Positions 28,101 through 41,300 of a stretch of 64,000 nt of DNA are shown here, one piece after another. The position numbers and the translations under genes are program-made. The stretch covers positions 4,915,793-4,979,792 of the forward strand of contig JABAKD010000023.1 in the NCBI GenBank assembly GCA_012845835.1. Reading direction: 5' to 3'. Position 1 is the stretch's first letter. Each line of letters opens with the position of its first letter. Below the pieces are notes generated by a model. The model ran no database searches. It saw only the letters and a list, made by a program, of their open reading frames with translations, and had not been told where the DNA came from. Origin of the DNA: Undaria pinnatifida (lineage: Eukaryota; Sar; Phaeophyceae; Laminariales; Alariaceae).

Positions 28101-31100
28101 CATTGACTGTCGGAGTAAAGAATATGTTCAGCTCCAACATGAACCGTCCTTTTGTAGACGTGTGGTTCCCATCGCTGACAGACAATTGCCGACGAGCGGA
28201 CTCAGCATTATTATCGTACAAGAAAGCACAAGATATACCACGTAGGGGTATAAACATGCTGTGAAGTATTGCTATTTTATAACTAATTTTCAAGGACGTC
28301 AGCCGTGAGTTTGACGAATTTCAGGTCAATACTCATCTTTGCAAGCTGCGCTGTTGGTACTCGTAATATACTATATGAGTGAGTTTTTATTGGGAGGTGT
28401 CTTTGTTCGTCTCCAACGTGAACCGTTCGTCGGTAGATCTGATGTGCGGTTCCCATAATATAGCTGACAGAATACTGACAGAATATTACCGACGAGCGGA
28501 CAGAACCTGAGTGTGTAATAAAACATGCGATATTGAGGTGTTAATGCAGTGTGAAGAATAGCTATCTATACGGCAATATGATCAGGTCCAACATGAACCT
28601 CCCGTCGGTAAAGCGCGTGGTTCCCATAGCTGACAGACTATTACCGACGAACGGACACAGCGCTATACCGGCTACATGGGGTTGCCATTTATTCATGTGC
28701 GCTGGTACGTTATTACGTGCTCACTGTGGTGTTACTAATAGTGCGCACCTGGTGTGTATTTCGAAGCATATAATTATGCTACATTGTTATACTACTATTA
28801 ATAAATATCGTAAACAGTATTATTATTTCAAGCACACGTCGCTGGCAGACTGTTGTTGCCGACAAACGGACACGGCTTTGTGCCGATTATTTAAGGTTGC
28901 CGGTTTGCGTTGTATGTGCTGGTATAATTGTATAAAAAATGAAAATACACTCCATCCAGCTGTGAGGTCGACGATTTTGTCGAAATTCATCCTTGCAAGC
29001 TGTGTGTGACACTCCGATCGCGCGTATTACGGGTCGTGTGTCCTCATTAAGGATATAGGTCGGCGACTCCCCTTGGAACTACCGTGTAGCTATCAGGGTC
29101 AACAGGGTGATGTTAGTCCGTCTGTGCGCGGAAACTATAAAACCCGTTTTTGAGGGGGAGAAAATCTGACAGCTGTGTGTGGAAGGAAATGCATCAGTTT
29201 ATCAAGTGAATCCTGTAAGTCGAATAACCGGTGAGGGCAGGGCGGAGGTTTTAAGGTATAATTACTATTTTTTTTATTAATGGCAGAGGGAGACGAAGAC
29301 ATCAATTACATTTTCATGTCAGAGGGAGACGATATTATGTTAAGATACGGCCTCGAAAGGCCTGTAATTATCCGAATTTGAGATTATTTGGATAGGTTTC
29401 GTATGATAAGGTTGGCGGTATATATTCGGGAAAGATAGGAAGTAGATCGGAGGCACGTACGTGCCTCCGATCTCAGAAGCTATCCCGGGCTCTGGTGGAA
29501 ACGAATAAAGCTACATCTCCACGAAGGAACGAAAGTGAGTACTCTCCGAGGACCTGCTCAATTGGCAGACCTGCAGGGGGCACTCTGTGTCCCCCACCTT
29601 TAATTTAACATGTGGCGTCGACAGCAGGGCCATATCTGCGGTACTAAGCAGTACATATAGTGCGGTAGGCACTGCATAGGTATGCATTCATCCCTCTATA
29701 GATCGGTAGGCGCTACATACGTATAGATTCATCCCTCTATAGTGCGGTAGGCACTACATAGATATGGATTCATCCCTCTCTATAGTGCGGCAGGCACTAC
29801 AAAGGTATGGATTCATCCCTTTATAGTGCGGTAGGCACTACATAGGTATGGCTTCATCCTTCTATAATGCGGTAGGCACCACATAGGCATGGATGCATTC
29901 CTCTATAGTGCGGTAGGCACCACATAGGTATGGATTCATCCTTCTATAATGCGGTAGGTACCACATAGGTATGGATGCATCCCTCTATAGTGCGGTAGAC
30001 ACTACATAGGTATGGATTCATCCCTCTATAGTGCGGTCAGGCACTACATAGGCATGGATTCATGCCTCTATAGTGCGGTAGGTACTACATAGGTATGAAT
30101 TCATCTCTCTATAGTGCGGTAGGCGCTACATAGGTATGGATGCATCCCTCTATAGTGCGGTAGGCACTACATAGGCATGGATTCATCCCTCTATAGTGCC
30201 TTTGGCAATACATAGGTACGGATTAATCCCTCTATAGTGCGTTAGGCACCACATAGGTGTGTATGCATCCCTCTATAGTGCGCTCAGGCACTACATTGGT
30301 ATGGATGGAGTCATGCCTCTGTAGTGCGGTTGGCACCAAATAGGCATGGATGCATTCCTCTATAGTGCGGTAGGCAATACATAGGTATGGATTCATCCTT
30401 CTATAATGCGGTAGGTACGACACAGGTATGGATGCATCCCTCTATAGTGCGGTAGGCACTACATAGGTATGGATTCATCCCTCTATAGTGCGGTCAGGCA
30501 CTACATAGGCATGGATTCATGCCTCTATAGTGCGGTAGGTACTACATGGGTATGAATTCATCCCTCTATAGTGCGGTAGGCGCTACATAGGTATGGATGC
30601 ATCCCTCTATAGTGCGTTAGGCACTACATAGGCATGGATTCATCCCTCTATAGTGCGGTAGGCACTACATAGGTACGGATTAATCCCTCTAGAGTGCGTT
30701 AGGCACCACATAGGTGTGTATGCATCCCTCTATAGTGCGTTCAGGCACTACATAGGTATGGAGTCATGCCTCTGTAGTGCGGTAGGCACCACATAGGCAT
30801 GGATTCATCCCTCTATAGTGCGGTAGGCACTACATGGGTATGGATGAATCCCTCTATAGTGCGGTAGGCACTACATAGGTATGGATTCATCCCTCTATCG
30901 TGCGGTAGGCACTACATAGATATGGATTCATCCCTCTATAGTGCTTTCAGGCACTACATGGGTATGGATCCATCCCTATATGGTGCGGTCGGGCACTACA
31001 TGGGTATGGATTCATCCCTCTATAGTGCGGTAGGCACTACACAGGTCCTCTATAGTGCGGTAGAGCTCTCCTCGAGTGAGGAACTACCACTGCGGTTAGC

Positions 31101-32287
31101 CCGACGCTTTTACGAGTGTGCTCGTTTTAGGACTCGCTCGCTAGCGCATAGATAGAGTCAGCAACACTCTTCTTGTGACCTGATATCCGATGTATCATAT
31201 ATTGTATACTCCTTCCCCACTAACCGCACCATTGCCTAGACCTAGCACCACGCGTATAGCAAAGCCCTACATCTATGCGACCTAAAGCTGTTGAAGAAAA
31301 ACTCCCCCCCACAACCAACAACCCACAACCCACCCCCTTGAACACTCCGCCCTCTCCTCGCTGGTTGTATGGCTTATAGGATATTCATTATAAACTGGTG
31401 CATTATTTCCAAAGAAAACGTCTCATTTATTCCCTTAAAGGATTTATAGTTTCCGCGCACAGATTGAGTTGCCCCGCACGCCCCCCCCCCCCCGCTCCCT
31501 CTTGATCAAACCCAGGCCCCCACGTCCTCAAGAACTCCGCTCTCCCCTCACCGGTTATTCGACTTACAGGATTCACTTGATAAACGGATGCGTTTCCTTC
31601 AACAGCTGTCAGATTTGGTCCCCCTCAAAAACGGGTTTTATAGTTTCCGCGCAGAGACTGAGTAACATCACCCTGTTGACCCTGATAGCTACCACACTGT
31701 AATTCCAAGGGGAGTCGCCGACCTATATCCTTGATGAGGACACACAACCCGTAATACGCGCGATCGGAGTATCACACACAGCTCGCAAAGATGGGTTTCG
31801 ACAAAATCCTCGATCTGACAGCAGCTAGCTGGAGTGTATTTTTATTTTATAATATACCGGTCACCCCGGTGGGGTATCAGGTTATCCTCGAGCCTGGTTT
31901 AGATAGGTCAGTTTCGAGAGTTCGAATCACCCCGAGTGCACACTCGTATGAATTCGTGGGGACTTTTCTTGTGCGCAAATTGACTTGCGGAAAGCACGAG
32001 AGAGAACGTGAGTTGGCAACACTCGTTAAAGAATGGACGAGCAGTGGGATTGCTGAATCCTATCTATGCGCGACAAAAATTGAAAGCAAGAACCGGGGGG
32101 GAAGAAGGGACGACACCTGTGACCACGGCTTGTAGTCCAGAAGCTGGAAAGTAGATGATATGTGTGTGAAAAAAAAAGGAGAAAAATAAAAATATAGAGG
32201 TGTTGGTCGGGTGCTGCGCGAGCGAAGAATGACTTCTTCGAAGTCGTGGTTTCGGGTGTGAGAACATTGAGCTCTTCCTCCTCCTCC

Positions 32288-32322
<35 letters not shown>

Positions 32323-35300
32323 CTCCTCCTCTTCCTCCTCCTCCTCCTCCTCCTCCTCCTCCTCCTCCTCCTCCTCCTCGTGATGCTCGGAGCTCAGAAA
32401 ATTCTTAGAATTTGCTGCATGCACCCATGCCGTGGGATATTTTTTCTGATTATTTTTATCTTGATCCTTCGGCGGGGGGGGGGAATAAAGCTTGATTGAG
32501 ATTTTTCTTTTTTGTGGTTTTCTTGTGTACCCGGTTCGCTTCGAGTACCAAGCATTTTTTTCGCTTGCATTTTTTTTTTCTTGAAACCTTTTTTTTTTTA
32601 GTGTTGCGGTGGTGGTGGGTGGTGTTTTTTTGTGTGTTTGTTTCTTCCATTTTTTTGCTCTGTCTCACAGCAGTCTCTGGGACCACAGAAGAACTTGTAT
32701 CATCTCTAGCAGCTAGAATGAAGAATCAGCACGGACACTGGGCGTACTACAACAGCAGTACATCATGATATCGCTGGGTAGAAAGGAGGCTTGATTATTG
32801 TGAAGACAACGCGCGCGCAATAATGCCTTTTGTTTGTGCACCTATGCATGTAGTGGATAGGCCACGGATTTGTGTTCACATTTTTGCGACACGTGCTATG
32901 ATAGAGGCGCGCCACTTTTTTTTTTTTTCGAGATTTCCTCAATTTGGGAGCTTAAGACCTCTTTCCCCCAAAAAACTGATTTTTTTGAGAGAAAATCCCC
33001 CCATGAAACCGATTTTTGGAGAGAGAAGAATAAAAACTGCTAGACTACAATACCGGGACAGAAGAAACTCCCCATGGCCTTCGTAGCTAAGGTGCACGAC
33101 GATAATTTCATGCCAAACAAATGGCCGTTTTTCCGGCGATTTTGGGTTAAAATAAAGAGCCCCGTCAAACCATTTTCGCCAAAAAGAGGTACACCTTAAT
33201 ACCTTTATACCGTAGCACGCGGTATTTCCGAAGGTTTTGGGTTAAAATAAGGAGTCCCGTCATTCAGAAAACAATTCAGCCAAAAAACGGTATACCTTAA
33301 TACCTCTATACCGTAGCACGCGGCATTTCCGACGGTTTTGGGTTAAGGGAGCCCCGTCATTCAGAAAACATTTCAGCCAAAAAACGGTATACCTTACTAC
33401 CTCTATACCGTAGCACTCTGTATTTCCGACGGTTGTGGGTTAAGGAAGCCCCGTCTTTCAGAAATCATTTCAGCCAAAAAACGGTATACCTTAATACCTC
33501 TATACCGTAGCACTTTAAGCCCATAAAGCGGAATACTACGGCAGGAGGGGGGGTCCCCTTTTTAGGTTCTTTTGTTGCGGTAAAGAACTCCCCCCCGTTC
33601 CTTGCCTCGCGGTCATAAGAGGCTTTTGCGCTGTTTTAATTATTTCTTCTTGAACTGGCTTTACGTTGACCCCTGTACGACCGACGGGCAGGCCGACCGA
33701 CAGACGAATGGACCGACCGACCGACCGACCGACCGACGAATGGATCGACCGCGAATCCCCGACGGCATAAAGTTAGCTACGCCGCGCCAACTAATCACCT
33801 AACAGCGTGTTTCGGTTTGTTTTGTCCGTGAGGTTCAAAGTATAACTCGCACGAGCGGTGGAGAAGAAGGAGGATACCCCTCCCCCCCCCCCCCCCCCCC
33901 CTACCGTATGCCCTTAGTCTACCAAACAAAAATTACAAAACTTCCGACGATTTTTTGAAGAAGAAAAAAAAATGTAGCCATCTGAGTCTTGGCATGCTAC
34001 ATACAACGAGGGCACAAAACCCGAAGTACGCGCGATCGGAGTATCACACGCAGCTTGCAAAGATGAGTTTCGACAAAATATTCGATCTCACAGCTGGAGT
34101 GTATTTTTATTCTTCTAACGTGTGTATTTTTTATGGCTCCCATGTAACACGAGGTGAGCCATCAAGACTTTTTTTTTACCGAGATAACACTTTTTTGTTT
34201 GCGCAGGACCCGCGACCAACTTGTCTACATGCGATACGTCAAGAAGAGTCACCCCACGGTATGGGGGTTGCGGTTGTTGGATTAGCTAATAATGTACCTG
34301 TTGTCCGATGGACCACCGCGGTGTAGGGGTTGCAGTTGTTGCATTGACTAATAATGTACCTGTTGTCCGATGGAACACCACGGTGTAGGGGTTGCAGTTG
34401 TTTGATTAACTAATAATGTAACCGGTTAGTCATCAAAGTCAAGTAATTTTCACGAGTGCATATATTGTTTGAGGACTACAAGGCGTAGACGAAGCTTGGT
34501 CGGGTTGCGCGAGAACGAACCCCTTCGAAGTCATGTTGTTTCGGGTGATTGGTGAGATATTAAGCTCACTCGCGTTAGGAGATCGGAAAATTCTTGGAAT
34601 GTGCTGCACAACACCCCTTCCGCGTGGGATGGCTTCTAAACAAAATTCCTACAATAAAACAAGTGCAGTGCAGCTCCGCACTCTTGAGGAGCTCAGCCGG
34701 TCAGAGAAACGCTTTGGCCCTGAAAAACATGCCGCCCCTTCTTGCCGTGACATGAACCCTCTACCGTGCGGACCGCCTCCTTTTTCATATAGCGTCTTCT
34801 CCTAGCATCAAAAACAGTTTATTAGAAATCACGAATACCCTGGCCCCGCCGCTGCCGGCCAGCTAGCTACTATAATAGCAACAACAACGACTGCCTGCTC
34901 GCGTGTTCTAGCGGTCTGCCAGCACCGTCCCGTGATATATCCACTCGGTATAGCCGCTAACACGGTCCACCAGAACTGTCATGCAGATGCAATCGATGCC
35001 AGTTCTGCAACCACAGAGTTATGAACCAAAACGCCTCCGAAATTCTCTCTCATAAACAAGAAGAGCCAGATCGTTCTCGGTTCGGTTCCCCACCTCCGAT
35101 AATATTCTCCATGATATACGTTTTTTGAAAATATAAATACACTCCAGCTAGCTGTGAGATCGATTTTTTTTCGTCGAAACTCATCTTTTTTTTTGCTCTA
35201 GTATCATCGTCTCCCTCTAACTTTCCTCGCACACGTTATGTGTGTGTTCTCTTCGATTTAAAAAAAAAAAAAAGAAAAAAACATGAAACAAATTAGTTCT

Positions 35301-38300
35301 ACTTTTGTCGTGAGATCGACCAAGGTAGGATTTTTATATAAAAAAAAAAAATGCAAGCTGCGTGTGATACTTCGACCGCGACGATATCGATATTATACGG
35401 TACGTGCATGTGCAAGGCGCTTTATACCGCCACATAGGGTATTTTTTTTCGATGTACCAGCTCGACAACAAACATAAGCTCTGTATGGAAAACAGTAAAT
35501 ACAAGCTCGATATGGAAGCGAGGCCATGCGGTACGGGCACTCATATCATAGACCCAACGCTCGTTGATAGTCGTGTCGGCTTTCAGATGCATCAAAGGAT
35601 TGAAACGTCCATTGAAAAGTTGACCCGGGGATGTTCATTTATCATCCCCTCCCAACAATCTCGTAGTTCGCGCACATGTTTCAAGCATTATTCGTATCGG
35701 GCTTGTATTCGTCTTCGAATCGGTACCAATTTATTTTTGGGTGAAAGAGTCGGGGGTAGGAAAATGTACTAAGAATAGTGTTGAAAACGTCGAAAAGTCA
35801 CGATCCAACGTCAATCCTGACCCACCAAAAAAAATCGGCGAAAAAACAAAGAAAAAATGATATAAAAAGTAAAAAAGCGTTTTCCCATATATAAAGCGCT
35901 GGTATACCATTTCTTTAGTTTATCACCCAATTTTTGTTTTCTCCAGAGTCTTTCACGGGGGTAATCTCTTTTCGCGGGCCGGATCGGGGTCAGGGTGACC
36001 CGACACGACACGACACGAACGGATCCGACCCGACCCGACCCGACCCGGCCCAATAAACCTACTGACCCGAACCGACTCGACCCGTTCCGTGAGATTTCCA
36101 ACAGCTCCTGACCCGACCAGTCCCGTGAGATTTCCAACACCCACCCCCTGACTCGACCCGACCGGTCAGAACGACCCGACACGACCCGACACGACCCGAC
36201 ACGACCCGACACGATATCTTGATAAAATATCATATTCCGACCCGACTCGACCCGTCCCTTGATATTTCCAACACTGTTTATGGAGTGCTCTCCGTAGATG
36301 GGCAGCCTGTGTATGCTCGGCGTAAACACATGTGCTGGATGGAGTGCAAAAAAAATCGCAAAATGCGTTATTGTACATGTACTGATAATCATTGCAAGGT
36401 GCGTGTTGGTTGACCTACCTTGCCGTTGACGGTAAGCATGGCGTGGATGGTTGACACCTCCGGAGTAAAGCTCTCGTACTTCACCGTCGCGTACGCCTGG
36501 GAACAGAAAGCAGAATGCGGAAAGAAACGACGAACCAAACAAACAACCGATCGAAACATCAATCAAACAGACAAACATGCAAACATATCAAACAAACAAA
36601 CAAACGAACGAACAAACGAACAAACAAGCAAACAAGCAAACAAACAAGCAAACAAGCAAACAAACAAGCAATCAAACAAGCAAACAAAACAAAACAAAAC
36701 AAAACAAAACAAAACAAAACAAAACAAAACAAAACAAAACGAAACAAAACAAAACGAAACAAAACAAAACAAAACGAAACAAAACGAAACAAAACAAAAC
36801 AAAACAAAACAAAACAAAACAAAACAAAACAAAACAAAACAAAACCAAACCAAACAAAACGAAACAAAACAAAACGAAACAAAACAAAACAAAACGAAAC
36901 AAAACGAAACAAAACAAAACAAAACAAAACAAAACAAAACAAAACGAAACAAAACAAAACAAAACAAAACAAAACAAAACAAAACGAAATCACAGGCGAA
37001 AAAACATGAAAAAAACAAATGAATGTCAAAAGGCAGGTCAAAAGGCAAAAAAAAAACTTCAAACAGGCAAGAACATAAAAAATCAAACAAATGCACAAAA
37101 AAAAAAATCCTGTTCTCTACGTACTGTTTTCGACAACGATGACAACAACAACAACCTACAATCGCGGTAGGTAGAGCACTTTAGTACTCGAAAAAAAAAA
37201 CATGAGAAACGCCTCTTCTACATCGAAAATCGTTGGAAAAAAAAAAAAAAAAAACTTTTTTTGTACCACTGGGACACGAATGATTTTTGTTCGTCGGATT
37301 TCGCTTTCAACTACCTCTGAATCATACTGTATATATATATCCTTAAGGAGGACACACAACCCGTAATACGCGCGATCGGAGTATCACACAGCTTGCAAAG
37401 ATGAGTTTCGACAAAATATTCGATCTCACAGCTGGAGTGTATTTTAATTATTATTATATATATATACTTTCGGGGGAGGGGGGAAGCGAAGGCATGGAGC
37501 TCCTCAAGCATCCACCCTTCGAAAGCAAAAAAATGGTGCGCCTCTATCCTCTATCGTAGATAGATAGCATGTGTAGTGCTCCCTCAGAAGGGGGATGGGT
37601 AATGGTCTGTTCTAAAGGCTTAGTTTGGGTAAGCTATTGGTTAAACCTTTTGCAAGTGGTCAAACGGACTAATACCCCACTAATACCTTAGCAAATGGCG
37701 TCGTCGGCACTCCTAAACCTAAGTTATCCCGCCGGCTCAGGGTGGGGAAAGAGTGTTGTAAGGCTTAGTTTGGGTAAGATGTTGGTCAACCTTTTGCAAG
37801 TGGTCAAACGGGCTTAATGCCCCACTGATACCTTAACAAACAAATGGCGTCGTCGGCACTCCTCAGGGGGGGAAAGAGTGTTGTAAGGCTTCGTTTGGAT
37901 AAGCTATTGGTTAAACCTTTTGCAAGTGGTCAAACGGACTAATATCCCACTAATACCTTAACAAATGGCGTCGTCGGCACTCCTAACCCTAGGCTATCCC
38001 GCCGGCTCAGGGGGGGAAAGAGTGTTGTATGTGTTAAGGTATTAGTGCGGTATTAGTTCGTTTGACCACTTGCAAAAGGTTAACCAATAGCTTACCCAAA
38101 CTAAGCCTTTATAACACTCTCCCCCCCTGAAACGGCGGGATACCAGGTCGGCCGGATATACGGCGGACCTCTGTCAATATCCAAGTCGTTTCATTTCCTA
38201 GGAATACCAGGGAGAGTATTTTTCAAGTTCGACATGGGGAAAATCTGAAAAGTTTATTATTGTGGATGGTGGGGATCGAACCCACGACCCGAAAACCCAT

Positions 38301-41300
38301 GGTCTGTCGACGACGCCATTTGTTAAGGTGTTAGTGGGGTATTAGTCCGTTTGACCACTTGCAAAAGGCTAACCAATAGCTTACCCAAACTAAGCCTTTA
38401 TAACATAAGGCTTAGTTCGGATAAGCTGTTGGTTAACCTTTTGCAAGTGGTCAAACCGACCAATACCCCACTGATACCTTAACAAATGGCGTCGTCGGCA
38501 CTCCTCAGGGGGGGAAAGAGTGCTGTAAGACTTCGTTTGGATAAGCTATTGGTTAAACCTTTTGCAAGTGGTCAAACCGACTAATATCCCACTGATACCT
38601 TAACAAATGGCGTCGTCGGCACTCCTCAGGGGGGGAAAGAGTGTTGTTAAGGCTTAGCTTGGATAAGCTGTTGGTCAAACCTTTTGCGAGTGGCCAAACG
38701 GACTAATACCGCACTACCACCTTACACACACCCTTATTAGAAGGCGAACAAAAATGCGGTGCACTTTTCTATAGTACCGTAGATAGCGCTAAGGTTCCGC
38801 CTTGAAAGGCCGACAACTGCCTGGTTCGAGGTAATTGACCGTTTTCGTGTGATAGGTTTGGAGTGTTTTCTGTTCGGGATATATATATATAGTCAGGAAA
38901 CGAGAAAAACCGAGGCATGTGTCTCGGTCTTCAGTTGTCATCCGGGTCTCTGGTGGAAACCAATGAAGCTACGTCTCTATGAAGGCTAAGAAAGTGAGTA
39001 CTCGTCGAGGACCTGCTCAATAATATAGGCAGACCTGCAGGGGACACTCTGTTGTCCCCGCCCAACAACTCAACGAATGGCGTCGTCGGCGGGACCATGG
39101 GTTTTTTTTGGGGGGGTCGTGGGTTCGAACCCCCTCCCCCATCCACAGTAAATGGACTTTTTTCGGACTTTTCCCCATATATATGTCGAACTTGAAAAAT
39201 ACTCTTCTCCCCGATATCCCCAAGAAATGAAACCGCTTGGATATTGACAGGTCCGCCCGTATATCCGGCCGACCTGCTATCCCGCCGTTTCATGGGGGGG
39301 GAAAGTGATATAAGCCTGAGTTTGGGTAAGCAATGGGTCAACCCCATGGCATGTGGTCAAACGGACTATTGCCCCACTAACGCCTCAACAGTAGCATGTG
39401 TTCGTCTAATCAGCCACCCTCAGAAGGAAAAAAAAAAAGGGGGGTGGACCTCTACAGTACCATGTTCATAGCACGCATGTGTTCTGTTCGCCTCAGAAAT
39501 TTAATTAAAAAAAAAAAAAAGGTGCAGCTCTCTCTCGTAGCATGCGTTCTTAATTACTAAAGAAAAACACGTATACAAAGGCTATGTACGGTGCGTAGAG
39601 GTGTACATTTTTTGTTTGTCCCTTCTTCTGAGGGAAGCTGCTTAAATCGTATTTTTTTTTGTCTTCTGACGGTGGGGCTGCTTGGAAGAACACATGCTAT
39701 GTATCGTATAGAAGGTTCATTTCACCCTTCCCTTTGCCTTCGGAGGGTGGTGGTTTGAGGAGCTCCACACGTATATATGCACCATTTTATTTTGCCTTCT
39801 GAGGGCGGCTGCTTGACAGAACACATGCTATGTATGGTACATAAGAGGTGCACAATTTTTTGTTTCACCTTTGGAGGGTGGTTGCTTGTTGAGGAGCTGC
39901 ATATATATGCACCATTTTTTGGCCTTCTGAGGGTGGCTGCCAAATAAAGAACACATACATGCCACACACAACAGAGGTACACCCTTTGTCGGGCTTCTGA
40001 GGGTGGCTGCTCGAGGAACTCCATATCTGCACCGTTTACTTTCCTTCTGAGGTAGGCTGCGTAGAAGAACACATGTTCTACACCAACAGAGGTACACCCT
40101 TTTTTTCCCTTCTAACGGTGGCTTCTTGAGAGAGCTCCATACTTTTTTTTGCCCGAAATTCTGAAAAAAAAAACTGAACGTGCAACACCATGATGACCAA
40201 ACCCATGACATGGCCTGCGTAGGAGTAAACAAACATTCACAGTTTTCGAAAAATAAAGAAGGATGAAATTACGCCTACGTAGGAGGAGTAAACAAACATT
40301 CAAAGTTTTTCAAAAAGTTAAGAAGGATGAAATTCCGACCATTTATTTTGGGTTTAGGATTCACGCGCAGGTTAGTCCTGCCGACGACGCCATTTTTTAG
40401 GTTATCGAACGGGGTTTCATCCTTCATCATATTTTTTTGAAAATTCGAATTGAATATTTGTTTACTCCTACGTAGGCCATGTCATGGGTTTGGTCATCGT
40501 GTCGCACACGTTCAGTTTTTTTTTTTCCCCCTCCAGAATTTCGGGCAAAAAAAAAGTATGGAGCTCTCTCTCAACAAGCAGACACCGTTTCCGACCAATT
40601 TGGGTTAAGGATTCACGCGCAGGTTAGTCCTGCCGACGACGCCATTTCTTAGGTTATTGAACGGGGGGGGGGGCACACGAGCGTCCCCTGCAGGCCTCTG
40701 CCTGTAGAGCAGGTCCTCGGTGAGCACTCACTCTCTTAGCCTTGGTAGAGACGAAGCTTTGTTTGTGTCCGCCAGAGCCCTGGATAGCATCTATCTGACA
40801 ACGAAGGCGAGGCGCGCGCCTCGATTATATTGCCCGGCCATCCCGACTTAGGATTATAACGCCTGACCTATCATACGAAAGCGGCGAATTATCTTTGAAA
40901 TCAGATAATTCCGGGCCTTTCGTAAGGCCGTACCTTAAGACCCCGTCGCTCAGAAATACTTTCGCCAAAAATTTGGCGTAAGCGGCCCTGCCTGGAGTGA
41001 CATCTACACACCAATTTATTGTGCCCTTTCGGGAAACAATGAGTTCCGCCGCATCTCCGAAGATGCTACCATGACACACCGAATACCACATAGTAGTAAA
41101 ATCATACTTTGTCCGCAGGCATAAACCAACAAACGCTACCACTCCACGATATCGTATACGTTGCGCAACGGATTCTGAGGTGAAATTGGAAGCGAAACCC
41201 GAGGACCTAACCCAAAGATATGGCCTACGTACGCAGGAGTAACAAAAACGTCCATACATAATGAATTAATAAAAAAAGGAAGCATGAAATTCGGACGATT

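Noticed and set aside
29650-31065. CRISPR-like array
   Set aside because: Tandem satellite with no unique spacers.
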